Shown: positions 50,700 through 59,821 of the stretch, piece after piece
Position numbering within the stretch: the first letter of the stretch is position 1
Layout of the letters: each line of letters opens with the position of its first letter
NCBI GenBank assembly: GCA_021799355.1
Contig: JAJZAQ010000002.1
Coordinates: forward strand, 53,655 to 117,654
Origin: Pseudomonadota bacterium
GTDB taxonomy: Bacteria; Pseudomonadota; Gammaproteobacteria; Burkholderiales; Burkholderiaceae_C
Length of the DNA stretch: 64,000 nucleotides
Direction of reading: 5' to 3'
Notes under the pieces: generated by a model
Databases searched by the model: none
What the model was told of the DNA's origin: nothing
Seen by the model: the letters and a program-made list of their open reading frames with translations, nothing else
Position numbers and translations under genes: made by a program

Positions 50700-51802
50700 G
50701 CCGCGCTCGTCACCGGCCCCGGCTGCAAATGCGCAGCGATACTCGCCTGCACGTCGGCCAGCGGTGCGGCACGCAGCACCGGGTGTCCCAGACCGTGCAG
50801 CAGGACGAAGCGCACCTGACCGCCTTCGGCTTTTTTGTCCACCTGCATCAGCTCGGCCCAGCGGGCCGCGCCCAGATCGGGCGCGCGTGTGGGCAAGCCG
50901 GCACGGGCGATCAACCGTGACAGTCGCGTGGCCTCGTCGCGCGGCAACAGCCCCAGACGCACCGACAGTTCGGCAGCGAGCACCATCCCGGCGCCCACGG
51001 CTTCGCCGTGCAGCCAGTTGCCATACCCCATCCCGGCCTCGATGGCGTGCCCGAAGGTGTGGCCGAAGTTGAGAATCGCGCGCAGGCCGGATTCGGTTTC
51101 ATCCTGTGCCACGACATCTGCCTTGATGCGGCAGCACCGCGCCACCGCGGTGGCCAGCGCGGCGTCGTCGTGCGCCAGCAGCGCATCGATGTGCGTTTCC
51201 AGCCAGCCGAGAAAATCCACATCGGCGATGGCCGCATGCTTGATGACCTCGGCCATGCCCGCCGACAGCTCACGCTGCGGCAGGCTGTGCAGCGTCGCCA
51301 GATCGGCAACGACCAGCCGCGGCTGGTAAAACGCCCCGATCATGTTCTTGCCCAGCGGGTGGTTGATCGCCGTCTTGCCGCCCACCGACGAATCGACCTG
51401 TGCCAGCAGTGTCGTGGGCACCTGCACGAACGGGACGCCACGCATATAGCTGGCTGCGGCAAACCCGGTCATATCGCCAATCACCCCGCCACCGAGGGCG
51501 AACAGCGTGGTCCTGCGGTCACACTGCGCGTGCAGCAGCGCGGTGAAAATCTGGTCCAGCGTCTGCCAGGTCTTGTATTCCTCCCCATCGGGCAGCACGC
51601 AATGCAGAACCCGGGCAAAATGCGGCGCCAGGCTGCGCTCCAGCCGCGCCGCATACAGCGGCGCCACAGTGATGTTGCTCACGATCAGCGCCGCCGCCTT
51701 GGGATTGGCCACGGCGGCAAAGGTTTGCGGCGAGTCGAGCAGCCCGCTGGCGATGCGGATGTCGTAGGCGCGGTCGCCCAATGCGATGCGAACGGTGGTC
51801 AT
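50696..51802 (-). CDS. aroB: 3-dehydroquinate synthase
   Basis: 368 residues. NAD- and zinc-dependent second step of the shikimate pathway, converting DAHP to 3-dehydroquinate. Clear blocks: [107 protein letters not shown] (zinc ligands) and [16 protein letters not shown]. It starts at the ATG at 51802, 85 bases after the aroK stop. Confidence 0.97.
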   Translation of the reverse strand: MTTVRIALGDRAYDIRIASGLLDSPQTFAAVANPKAAALIVSNITVAPLYAARLERSLAPHFARVLHCVLPDGEEYKTWQTLDQIFTALLHAQCDRRTTLFALGGGVIGDMTGFAAASYMRGVPFVQVPTTLLAQVDSSVGGKTAINHPLGKNMIGAFYQPRLVVADLATLHSLPQRELSAGMAEVIKHAAIADVDFLGWLETHIDALLAHDDAALATAVARCCRIKADVVAQDETESGLRAILNFGHTFGHAIEAGMGYGNWLHGEAVGAGMVLAAELSVRLGLLPRDEATRLSRLIARAGLPTRAPDLGAARWAELMQVDKKAEGGQVRFVLLHGLGHPVLRAAPLADVQASIAAHLQPGPVTSAA

Positions 51803-51887
51803 GGGTGGAGTGTGTCGAGCCGATGCGGCCATTGTAGAAAGCCGGCAGCGGCCGACGCCGCCCCGACACCCGGACACCCCTGCAGGT

Positions 51888-52427
51888 TTAGGTGCCGTTG
51901 CGCGACGCCGGCAGGACACCGGCCAGTTCGAGCTGCATCTGCACCATATTGGCGAGCAGGGTGGCCGAAGGACGCCCGGTGTCAAGGACGAAATGCGCCG
52001 TCTCACGGTACAGCGGATCGCGCACGCGGAACAGTTCGTGCAGCTTGGCCCGCGCGTCCCCCTGCTGCAGCAGCGGGCGGCTGCGGTCGTTGCGCAGGCG
52101 GTGCGCCAGATCATCGGCGCTGGCGCGCAAATACACCACCGTGCCCCGTTCGCGCAGCGCCTTGCGATTGTCCGCCCGCAACACCGCGCCGCCGCCCGTG
52201 GCCAGCACGATGTCCGCCCGCCGCGTCAGCCTGTCGATCATTTTTGCCTCGATGGCGCGAAACCCCGCCTCGCCCCCGCGGGCGAACAACTCGGCGATGC
52301 TGCAGCCCTGCTCCCGCTCGATCTCTTGGTCGCTATCGACAAAAGCCAGCCCCAGCCGCTGTGCCAGCATGCGGCCCACCGTCGTTTTGCCCGCGCCCAT
52401 GAGGCCGATGAGGAAAATGCGGGTCAC
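51888..52427 (-). CDS. aroK: Shikimate kinase
   Basis: 179 residues. It phosphorylates shikimate to shikimate 3-phosphate. P-loop [12 protein letters not shown] (~8-19), substrate residues in [14 protein letters not shown], and ATGGGAVLR, lid region [10 protein letters not shown]. Its start is six bases after the upstream lipoprotein gene stop, so it may be read from the same transcript. Normally in betaproteobacteria aroK directly follows pilQ; here three genes intervene. Confidence 0.97.
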   Translation of the reverse strand: MTRIFLIGLMGAGKTTVGRMLAQRLGLAFVDSDQEIEREQGCSIAELFARGGEAGFRAIEAKMIDRLTRRADIVLATGGGAVLRADNRKALRERGTVVYLRASADDLAHRLRNDRSRPLLQQGDARAKLHELFRVRDPLYRETAHFVLDTGRPSATLLANMVQMQLELAGVLPASRNGT

Positions 52428-52433
52428 GCTCGA

Positions 52434-53642
52434 TCACGAGGTTCGGGTCGCAGTCCACATGACTGGCACACCAGTGCTGCCGCTCTGACCACTCGTCGTC
52501 GTACTGCTAGAACCGCCACTCGTTATAGTTCCGGAGGTCGCACTACCGGAGGTCCCGCTTGATGCCGTGGTCGTGGTCCCGCTGCTGTTAGAACTAAACA
52601 AAATTTGATTGGAAGACGCACAGACAGTCGGATTGGCAATCTGCACATATTGAGCTCCAGGGATCAGTTGGCAGGCATAGGGATCCTGCGCATAGATTCT
52701 GGTTACCACCCCACTGCTCACAGAGCCCGAGCTTCCTGAACTTGAGCTACCTGAAGTGCCTGAACCGATACTTCCTGACGACGTACTGTTGTTCGATTGC
52801 GTCGTTGTGACAGTATCAACGAACAAATTAGTACGCCCTTGCAGCAAATTCGACGCCACGGGAGACGTGCCAAGGTAAAAATTGATCACGCCGTTTTGGC
52901 TCTGAAACTGCACCCCCATGGCATTGCCCGTACCATAATCCCGGCCGGTGACGGCATAGCTGCCCAGCGTTGGATCACTGCAGGATCCGGACACCACGCC
53001 GCTTTGGGCAATGGAAATCTGGCATGTTCCAGCAAACGTCAAGCCTGACCCGCCATATGACACGGACCAGGTTCCGGTGTACGCACTCAACACCCGAAAA
53101 ACCGTCTGCGACTGGAATGACGCCGAAGCCGGTGTCAGCCCCTGACTCAAACCGAGTACGAGCGTGCCACCAGGCGCAATCAGCGAGCTGAATTGCAGTG
53201 GGGTCCCATTCGTCGGATTACCGATCGACGAAGGCACCGTGGCCAGTCCGGAATAACCGATCAACTGCAGGATGGGATCGGTCGTGCCGGCGACCTGAAA
53301 GGCTTTGGTCGTGGTGTTTTGCGCATAATTGAGACCATTGCCGTCGGTCGCGGCGAAACCCCAATTGAGCGACTGTGACAAACCCTGCGTCGTCTGCGCA
53401 TTGACCATGACAGCGGTTTGATCGGTGATGTTGTAGCTGCCGTCGCTGTTGGCGGGCAATGGTGAAAAACCCCCGGCGCCATTGGCCTGCAAAATTTGCA
53501 CCACGGTGCCGGGCAGACTGGGCTGCGCGATCGGTGCGTTATAGGTCGGCGTCGCCGTCCCGCCGCCGCCACCACAACTGGCAAGCACCAGAGAACCCAG
53601 CCCGCCGGCGAAGGCCACCGCTGTTTTGGACAACTTGTTCAT
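52434..53642 (-). CDS. Predicted Ser/Thr/Gly-rich lipoprotein (cassette gene 3)
   Basis: 402 residues. The signal peptide ends in the lipobox LVLASC, giving lipid-anchored Cys23 followed by five Gly. Residues ~40-280 look globular and beta-rich. Two low-complexity Ser/Thr/Gly runs follow (~290-313 and ~360-395), flanking a short segment with DPYACQLIPGAQYV. Such tails are common in surface-exposed linkers. I recognise no family. GAGGAC precedes the ATG. Base composition is lower in G+C than the pilus and aro genes (48% and 58% in two 60-base samples). It ends six bases before aroK. Confidence 0.78.
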   Translation of the reverse strand: MNKLSKTAVAFAGGLGSLVLASCGGGGGTATPTYNAPIAQPSLPGTVVQILQANGAGGFSPLPANSDGSYNITDQTAVMVNAQTTQGLSQSLNWGFAATDGNGLNYAQNTTTKAFQVAGTTDPILQLIGYSGLATVPSSIGNPTNGTPLQFSSLIAPGGTLVLGLSQGLTPASASFQSQTVFRVLSAYTGTWSVSYGGSGLTFAGTCQISIAQSGVVSGSCSDPTLGSYAVTGRDYGTGNAMGVQFQSQNGVINFYLGTSPVASNLLQGRTNLFVDTVTTTQSNNSTSSGSIGSGTSGSSSSGSSGSVSSGVVTRIYAQDPYACQLIPGAQYVQIANPTVCASSNQILFSSNSSGTTTTASSGTSGSATSGTITSGGSSSTTTSGQSGSTGVPVMWTATRTS

Positions 53643-53675
53643 GACGTCTACCGTCCTCGTTCGATCAAATCAAAA

Positions 53676-54251
53676 TCACTGCAACGGAATGAATGTCCAG
53701 CCAATGGGCTGGCTGATCAGCGTGGTCTGTTGCGCGTACTGGACGGCGCTGGCAAAAGTGAAGGGCGTGCTCGCCGTGGGCGACACGGTTGTGGGAACCT
53801 GTGACGGGACGACCTGCAGAGAAAACGCCACGCTCGGATAGATGGTTCCGGCGGCATTCAGCGGAGTGGCCTGGATGATGACTTGCGCCGTGCCGTTGGA
53901 ATCGGTCACCGCCGAACAATACTGGTTCAAAGTCGGTGGGTTGGTCTGCGTGAAACACTGCACCGCTGAACCGTTGTCGGTGTGAGTGTAAAACGTCACC
54001 GCTTTTCCGGGCACCGGGTGTTGGTAGGGATCAAGCAATTGATAGACCACCGTCACCGGAATATTCATCGGCACCTGCGTCGGGTTCAATTGCCCCTGCG
54101 CCAGCCATTGCAGTGTGGCCGTATTGGTGTTCTTGCTGCCAAGCAACGGCGTGCCCGCGCTGCCCGTTCCACCTCCGCCACAAGATGCCAGCACGCCTGC
54201 AGCACCGACTCCTGCCAAAACCAAGGCGAACAGTTTGCCCAATGTTTTCAT
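53676..54251 (-). CDS. Predicted lipoprotein with invasin-like (Big_1-type) Ig domain (cassette gene 2)
   Basis: 191 residues. Lipobox VLASC gives lipid-modified Cys24, followed by four Gly. The rest looks like one bacterial Ig-like domain: VTVVYQLLDPYQHPVPGKAVTFYTHTDNGSAV, then AVTDSNGTAQVIIQAT, the order typical of Big_1 (invasin/intimin) repeats. Two cysteines (QCF ... QYCS) may form a disulfide. The ATG at 54251, with GAGGGGG upstream, is preferred over GTG 54254. It lies between the other two cassette genes (33 and 76 bases). A sample around 53941 has 57% G+C. Confidence 0.75.
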   Translation of the reverse strand: MKTLGKLFALVLAGVGAAGVLASCGGGGTGSAGTPLLGSKNTNTATLQWLAQGQLNPTQVPMNIPVTVVYQLLDPYQHPVPGKAVTFYTHTDNGSAVQCFTQTNPPTLNQYCSAVTDSNGTAQVIIQATPLNAAGTIYPSVAFSLQVVPSQVPTTVSPTASTPFTFASAVQYAQQTTLISQPIGWTFIPLQ

Positions 54252-54327
54252 CACACCCCCTCAAATCGGATTCATCAAATACAGCGCAAAATCAGCCATC
54301 GAATCGGCCCATTCGCTCCAAACCCCG

Positions 54328-55608
54328 TCAAAATGCCCAGTAAGGCCCTGCCCCTCCTGGTGTGGGCATGCCATCGATGGCCGTGGCCACCGTCCGGCCG
54401 AAGTAAAAAGGCAGCCCCAGGATCGATACTCCTGGAGAATCGTTGTTTTGCATCCCCAAGGTCGGAATGACTGCCTGATTCGCCTGAAACGCTGCAGTGG
54501 GATCAGCCAGAGTCACCGTCTGCCAGCTCGTCGGGTTGCCATTGCTGCCGTTGAGACGGATTTGAACAGATTGCGGTGCGGCCGGGCAGTAAGGCCCTCC
54601 GGGCTGACCGCAAACCGCCAGTCCTGAAATGGCCTGAACGAACGGCGGACGGGTGAGAACCGTGGCGCCGCCGGTCTGCGCCAGATGATAAAAACTCGTT
54701 CCCGTATCCAGAAAGGCAAAACTGGATACGCCGTTGACCGTCGCTGCGAGCAGGGGAAAATCCAAATTCGGCACGCTCGAACGATAAATCTGCAACCCCT
54801 TGACGGTATTGTTGCTCTGTGTGCCGATCCCAAACGTCAACGTCCCGACGACTCGATCCTGCGGCGTGCCCACGGCGGGAAACGTCAGTACGCTGCCGTT
54901 GTTATCGCTGGCGAATTGGCTGATCGGATTGGACGTCTGCTGCGCCACCGGCATGGTCACCGCCGTACAACTGCCGGCCGCACCGCCCTGACAGGCAAAA
55001 TACAGCTGTGCTGCGGTCGATTGCTCACAGCTTGCTCCGCAATCCGTTTTTTGCGGACCGATGCCGAGAATCCCATTGAATTGGGGCAATCCGGCAATCG
55101 CATTGGGCATGCTCGACGCACAACCCGCAGGTGCCGCAGCGGGAATACTGGGATCACCGGCGACGGTCACGGCGATATTGGGCGCGATTTCCCCTGCCAT
55201 TTTGACGGTGGCAAGGCGCTGCGCCCCCCAGAAATAGCCTGCGCCGTACTGCATGCACTCGGCGACTACGCTGCCATCGGCATTTTGTTGTGCGGGCAGC
55301 GACAGCCTGAGCACACCGGGCATGATGCGAAGTCCTGTCGATCCCGTGTCGAGCAAGACGTGATCGACATCCTGGCAATTGTTTTGCGCATCGCACACCG
55401 TGACGGTGACGTAAGGTCGGTTCGGCACAGGGTTGTTCGGATTGAACTGTTCGACCGTGACCGGAACCTGGTTGGGCGTGGGCGGGGGAAGCGGTACGGC
55501 CGCGGGCCCGCCTCCTCCACCACAGGCCGCGAGAGCGGCCACCACGCAGACCGTTGCCGCCGTAGCGCGCATCAGCCTGCCGACTGCCTGCATGAGCTGG
55601 TGTTGCAT
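54328..55608 (-). CDS. DUF3443-like lipoprotein with pepsin-type two-lobe protease motifs (cassette gene 1)
   Basis: 426 residues. Lipobox ALAAC gives Cys29, then five Gly. Two D-T-G motifs lie 214 residues apart: VLLDTGSTGLRI (Asp87) and FLDTGTSFYHL (Asp301). Between them is GILGIG (~179-184), and near the end VSILGLPFYFGRTVATAIDG, in the order found in pepsin-like enzymes (DTGS, GILGLG, DTGT, ILGDxFLR). Many cysteines (72, 78, 118, 163, 190, 194, 206, 214 and two near 335) suggest disulfides. It resembles the uncharacterised family I know as DUF3443. The ATG follows GGGGGT, 19 bases after pilQ. Confidence 0.8.
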   Translation of the reverse strand: MQHQLMQAVGRLMRATAATVCVVAALAACGGGGGPAAVPLPPPTPNQVPVTVEQFNPNNPVPNRPYVTVTVCDAQNNCQDVDHVLLDTGSTGLRIMPGVLRLSLPAQQNADGSVVAECMQYGAGYFWGAQRLATVKMAGEIAPNIAVTVAGDPSIPAAAPAGCASSMPNAIAGLPQFNGILGIGPQKTDCGASCEQSTAAQLYFACQGGAAGSCTAVTMPVAQQTSNPISQFASDNNGSVLTFPAVGTPQDRVVGTLTFGIGTQSNNTVKGLQIYRSSVPNLDFPLLAATVNGVSSFAFLDTGTSFYHLAQTGGATVLTRPPFVQAISGLAVCGQPGGPYCPAAPQSVQIRLNGSNGNPTSWQTVTLADPTAAFQANQAVIPTLGMQNNDSPGVSILGLPFYFGRTVATAIDGMPTPGGAGPYWAF

Positions 55609-55627
55609 CGAGTCTTACCCCCGGCTG

Positions 55628-57949
55628 TCAATTGCTCAGATCGGCGCTGGTCACGATCTTCGGCGTCAAAAACACCAGCAGTTCGTTTTTGTTGTACATC
55701 TTGCTGTTGTTCTTGAACAAATTGCCGAGAACCGGAATGTCGCCGAGCAACGGCACCTTGTCGGTCTGGTTTTGTTCCTGCGAGGTATAGATCCCGCCGA
55801 GCACTACGGTACCACCGTTTTCGACCTGCACCTGTGTCGTCACGGTATTGGTGTTGATCGACGGCACGCCGGCAGTGGTCGCCCCCGGGCTGTCCTTGTG
55901 GATTTCGACGTTCATGATCACGTTGCCATCAGGCGTGATCTGCGGGGTGACGTCCAGGCTGAGCACGGCTTTTTTGAACGTCACCGCCGTCGCCCCGCTG
56001 GAGGTGGCCTGCTGGTAGGGGATTTCCGTGCCCTGCTCGATGGTGGCCTTGCCCAGATCGGAGGTGATGACACGCGGCGACGAAATGATCTTGCCTTTGC
56101 CGTCGGCTTCCATCGCCGAAAGCTCCAGGTTAATGAAGCGGTTGGCCGCGGCGTTGAACAAGCTGATGCCCAGCGACGCCGGAGTCGCCCCGGCCAGCAG
56201 GCTGTTGGCCAGGCCGAACGCCGGCAGGTTGACGAACTGCGAATCCGCCAGCGTCGCGCCGCTGCTACCCGGCTGGTTGGTCTGGTTGGCCACGCCGAGG
56301 TAATCACCGGAGAACGTCACGCGGTTGTTGCCCGTGCCATACCCCGGCACTCCGCCCTGCAGCCCGCGCGCGTCGACGTACCCTAGCTTCACCCCCAGAC
56401 TGCGGCCGAACTGGTCGCTGGCTTCGACGATACGGGCTTCGATCATCACCTGACGCACCGGCTTGTCGATTTTGGCGATCAGTTTGGCGACTTCTTCGAG
56501 CTTGGACGGAATGTCCGTGACGAAAAGCTGGTTGGTGCGGGGGTCGGCAAGCACGGTGCCGCGCGGAGACAGAATGCGCGAAGTCGGTGCCGCAGAACTG
56601 GGCAGGCCGGGCAGCAGAATCGGTGCGGGCGTTGCCGCGGCGCTGGGCTGCGCGCCGCCTGCAGCACCGGTGAGCATCGACACCACCGTCGCTGCCTTGA
56701 CGTAATTGAGCTGGAACGTCTCGGATTTCAGCGGTTCGAGTTCGGCGATGGATTTTTTCGCTTCCAGATCGGCCTTTTCCCGCGCCAGGATTTCGTCGCG
56801 TGGCGCGATCCACAGCACATTGCCCTCCTTGCGCTCACCCAGTCCCTTGGCGCGCAGGATGATATGCAGCGCCTGGTCCCACGGCACGTCTTTCAGCCGC
56901 AGCGTGAGGTTGCCGGTGACCGAGTCGCTGACGACGACGTTGAGGTGGGTGAAGTCGGCGAACACCTGCAGCAGCGAGCGCACGTCGATGTTCTGGAAGT
57001 TCAGCGAGAGTTTTTCGCCGTGGTACCCCGGGCCGTTGCCCTGCACCAGCGCGTTCGGGTTGGGCTGCACGCGGCGCAGCTCGATGACGAACTGGTCGTC
57101 GGCCTGGTATGCGCTCTGCTCATAGTCGCCATTGGGCTGGATGACCATGCGCACGTTGTCCCCCATCTGGAAGGTGGTCACCGAGGTCACCGGGGTGGCA
57201 AAGTCGGTCACGTCCAGGCGGCGGCGCAAGTCGGGCGGCAGCGAGGTCTTGAGGAAATCGACGACGATGTTCTGCCCCTGCTGATGGATGTCGACGCCGA
57301 CCTGGTTGTTGGGCAGGTTGACGATGACCCGGCCGGCGCCGTCGGTGCCGCGTTTGAAGTCGATGGCGCGCAGCGCGAGCTGGCGGGTGTTGAGGTTGTC
57401 GGCGAAATGTACGGTCTGCGTTTGCGGCGCGCCGGTGGCGGCCGAAGCCGTTTGCACCGTGTCGTGCGCGGTATTGAGCAGCACCAGCAGACGGTTGCCG
57501 TCGAGCTGGGTCCTGTAGGTGGCCGACTGGCGCAGGTTGAGCACCACGCGGGTGCGCCCCTGCGCCTGGACGACGTTGGCCGAGCGCAGATTGCCCTGCT
57601 CAAAGTTCACCGTCTGGCGGTCCAGCGCGGAGGCAACCCCGGGAAAATCGAGCACGATGCGCGCCGGCTGGTCGATGACAAACCCGTTGGGCGGTGCCGC
57701 CAGCGGTTGCGCCAGGTTGATTTGCACGATGGTTTCCGTGCCCTGCCGGCTGGCGGTGACGGCCTGGATGGCGTTGTCCGCGGCCGACGCCGGGGTGACG
57801 AACACGCCCAGCGCCGCAGCCACGACCAGCAACGCCGCCGCCGCATACCGCGCGAACGCCCCCCGTGCCGGTTGCGTCGTCACCTGTCCCGCACTCAGGC
57901 GGTGACGTTCGGCGGCGGCCCGGCGTGTTGTTGACAACGGCGTGTTCAT
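55628..57949 (-). CDS. pilQ: Type IV pilus secretin PilQ
   Basis: 773 residues. The outer-membrane secretin through which the pilus passes. Signal ~1-56 (VTPASAAD), two AMIN peptidoglycan-binding domains (~60-160 and ~180-280), then secretin/TonB short N-terminal domain (VRSLLQVFADFTHLNVVVSDSVTG), N-domain with VLADPRTNQLFVTDIPSKLEEVAKLI, and the secretin core ending VPLLGDIPVLGNLFKNNSK and ELLVFLTPKIV. The ATG overlaps the pilP stop by four bases. Its 3' neighbours should be aroK but are three lipoprotein genes. Confidence 0.97.
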   Translation of the reverse strand: MNTPLSTTRRAAAERHRLSAGQVTTQPARGAFARYAAAALLVVAAALGVFVTPASAADNAIQAVTASRQGTETIVQINLAQPLAAPPNGFVIDQPARIVLDFPGVASALDRQTVNFEQGNLRSANVVQAQGRTRVVLNLRQSATYRTQLDGNRLLVLLNTAHDTVQTASAATGAPQTQTVHFADNLNTRQLALRAIDFKRGTDGAGRVIVNLPNNQVGVDIHQQGQNIVVDFLKTSLPPDLRRRLDVTDFATPVTSVTTFQMGDNVRMVIQPNGDYEQSAYQADDQFVIELRRVQPNPNALVQGNGPGYHGEKLSLNFQNIDVRSLLQVFADFTHLNVVVSDSVTGNLTLRLKDVPWDQALHIILRAKGLGERKEGNVLWIAPRDEILAREKADLEAKKSIAELEPLKSETFQLNYVKAATVVSMLTGAAGGAQPSAAATPAPILLPGLPSSAAPTSRILSPRGTVLADPRTNQLFVTDIPSKLEEVAKLIAKIDKPVRQVMIEARIVEASDQFGRSLGVKLGYVDARGLQGGVPGYGTGNNRVTFSGDYLGVANQTNQPGSSGATLADSQFVNLPAFGLANSLLAGATPASLGISLFNAAANRFINLELSAMEADGKGKIISSPRVITSDLGKATIEQGTEIPYQQATSSGATAVTFKKAVLSLDVTPQITPDGNVIMNVEIHKDSPGATTAGVPSINTNTVTTQVQVENGGTVVLGGIYTSQEQNQTDKVPLLGDIPVLGNLFKNNSKMYNKNELLVFLTPKIVTSADLSN

Positions 57950-58494
57950 TGTGTGCTCTCCTGCAATTGAAGGGTGGCGGTGCGCTCGACCCAGTCGCCC
58001 GTGGCGTCTTGCACCAGCTCCCTCAAATCGACTTCGCTCTCCGTGATTTTGGTGATCTTGCCGAAATGCTGACCGGCGTATTCGCCGACATGGGCGCGGT
58101 ACAGCAGATTGCCCGCTTTGAGCAGCGCGTAGTCCTTGCCCCCCACCTTGACGCTGCCGACCATCTGGATTTGGTCCAGCGGATAGGCTTCCAGCGGCTG
58201 TTTGGGCCGGGCCAGTTCGGCCTGCAGCAGCGGGTTGAGCTGCTGCACTTCCTGCCGCGCGCCGATTTCGAGTTTGGCGGCGGAAAACGGATCGGTGCCG
58301 ATCGACGGGTCGTACGCCGCCGGAACGAAAGGCTTGGGCGGCTCGATCGGCTTGATGCGCGGATGCATGCTGGCGCGCTGCTGCGCCATCCACTCACGCA
58401 AGTCCTCGTGTTTTTGCCCGCAGGCCGACAGCAGCATCGCGGCAACGACCGCAACGCCCAGCCACGGCATGGAACGCAGACGGGTGGCGCTCAT
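57946..58494 (-). CDS. pilP: Type IV pilus inner-membrane lipoprotein PilP
   Basis: 182 residues. The lipobox MLLSACG gives a lipid-anchored Cys25. A flexible region of ~50 residues is followed by the PilP beta-sandwich (PLDQIQMVGSVKVGGKDYALLKAGNLLYRAHVGEYAGQHFGKI...). PilP bridges the PilMNO inner-membrane complex to PilQ in the outer membrane. It overlaps both pilO and pilQ by four bases, so translation is coupled along the operon. Confidence 0.95.
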   Translation of the reverse strand: MSATRLRSMPWLGVAVVAAMLLSACGQKHEDLREWMAQQRASMHPRIKPIEPPKPFVPAAYDPSIGTDPFSAAKLEIGARQEVQQLNPLLQAELARPKQPLEAYPLDQIQMVGSVKVGGKDYALLKAGNLLYRAHVGEYAGQHFGKITKITESEVDLRELVQDATGDWVERTATLQLQESTQ

Positions 58495-59174
58495 TTCCTG
58501 CCTCCGGCTTTTTTCGCCGCCTTGGCCTGTTCGGCGATTTCATCGGCATCCAGGTAGCGGAAGGTTTTGGCCGTGGCCTCCATCGTCATCGGCGCGCCGG
58601 TTTTGGCCGAATTGGCCGTCAGGCTGATGTTGTTGAGCGTGACGATGCGCGAGAGCTTGGCGATGTCGGTGGCAAACCCCGCCAGGTCGGTATAACTGCC
58701 CTGCAGCTTGATGGCAATCGGCAGCTCGGCGTAATACGGTTTGACGTCCACCTGCCCCGGTTTGAACAGCTCGAACTGCAGGCCGCGGCCGATTCCGGCC
58801 TGGTTGATGTCCGACAGCAGCGCATCCATTTCCGCCTTGCTCGGCAGTTGTTTTTCCAGCAGCGCGACGTACTGCTGCACCTGCGCCTTTTGCGCCTTGA
58901 GCAGATCGAGGCTGACGGCCTGTTCCAGCTTGCTCTTGTATTCCTCGCGCAGCGTGACTTCCTGCTGTTGCGCGGAGACGAGCTCGTCGCGCGTGCCCGA
59001 CAGCCAGACGTACCAGCCCAGCCCGACGGTGAGGACGAACGCCGCGGCAAACACGCTGTACCGCGGCCACTTCGGCCAGGCGCCGGGATCGTTGGGGTTG
59101 AGTCCGCGGAACTGCGCGGCAATGTCTTGAAACAGGCCGTTCAGATCGATTTTGGACAACGAGGAGGTCGCCAT
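58491..59174 (-). CDS. pilO: Type IV pilus alignment protein PilO
   Basis: 227 residues. A short cytoplasmic tail, one transmembrane helix (~41-60, YSVFAAAFVLTVGLGWYVWLSG), a coiled coil (~75-110) and a ferredoxin-like periplasmic domain (DINQAGIGRGLQFELFKPG; LPIAIKLQGSYTDLAGFATDIAKL). It pairs with PilN to align the platform and secretin. It is separated from pilN by 10 bases and overlaps pilP. Confidence 0.95.
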   Translation of the reverse strand: MATSSLSKIDLNGLFQDIAAQFRGLNPNDPGAWPKWPRYSVFAAAFVLTVGLGWYVWLSGTRDELVSAQQQEVTLREEYKSKLEQAVSLDLLKAQKAQVQQYVALLEKQLPSKAEMDALLSDINQAGIGRGLQFELFKPGQVDVKPYYAELPIAIKLQGSYTDLAGFATDIAKLSRIVTLNNISLTANSAKTGAPMTMEATAKTFRYLDADEIAEQAKAAKKAGGRK

Positions 59175-59184
59175 GGATATCGCC

Positions 59185-59802
59185 TCACGACTTCGAGGAA
59201 TGCGCCGCCACGCCAGACGCCGCTGCTGCCGGGGTGGGACGCTTCAGACTGGCGCGCAGCTGGAATTGCGCCACCACACGCGGCGTATTGCCCGCGCTGG
59301 CAGGGGAAATCTGCGAGCGGATTTCGATCAGCTCGGGTTTTTCCAGCCAGCCATCGGGACGGGAAAGATTGCGCAAAAAGTCGGCCACCCGCTCCTGGCT
59401 GAGCGCCACGCCCTGGATCAGCACGGTCGAACCCTCCTGACGGATTTGCGACAGTTGCACCCCGGCGGGGGTGTCGCGGGTCAGATCGTCGAACAAATGC
59501 ACCGGAAGATTGCGGTCGGCCTGCAGCCCTTCGACTGCGTCCTGCCGCGCGCGCAGCGCCTCGATTTCCGAGCGCAGCGACGCGATGTCCTTGATCTGCC
59601 CGTCCAGTTTGGTGTTTTCGGCCTTGAGAAAGTCGTTGCGGCTTTGCTGCTGGCTGATCATTTCGCTCAGCGCGGTATAGCCCAGCGCCAGCACCAGCCC
59701 GCCGGCCAGAATGGACGCGACCACTCCCGCGTAAAACGCCTCGCGCCGTTTTTTGCGCTGCGCCTCGCGGTGAGGAAGCAGGTTGATCAACACGATGTTC
59801 AT
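59185..59802 (-). CDS. pilN: Type IV pilus assembly protein PilN
   Basis: 205 residues beginning MNIVLINLLPHREAQRKKRRE, the conserved N-terminus (INLLPxR) that docks into PilM. One transmembrane helix (~25-47), then coiled coil (NDFLKAENTKLDGQIKDI) and a PilN-type beta/alpha domain. The ATG at 59802 is fixed by that N-terminal motif; upstream in-frame codons are not conserved. Gap to pilM is 19 bases. Confidence 0.95.
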   Translation of the reverse strand: MNIVLINLLPHREAQRKKRREAFYAGVVASILAGGLVLALGYTALSEMISQQQSRNDFLKAENTKLDGQIKDIASLRSEIEALRARQDAVEGLQADRNLPVHLFDDLTRDTPAGVQLSQIRQEGSTVLIQGVALSQERVADFLRNLSRPDGWLEKPELIEIRSQISPASAGNTPRVVAQFQLRASLKRPTPAAAASGVAAHSSKS

Positions 59803-59821
59803 GGCTGTTCGCGCCCTCGCC

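Noticed and set aside
52700..52800. Ser/Gly-coding repeat as a CRISPR-like or tandem repeat array
   Set aside because: The units are irregular codon-level low complexity (Ser, Gly, Thr); there are no constant repeats with unique spacers.
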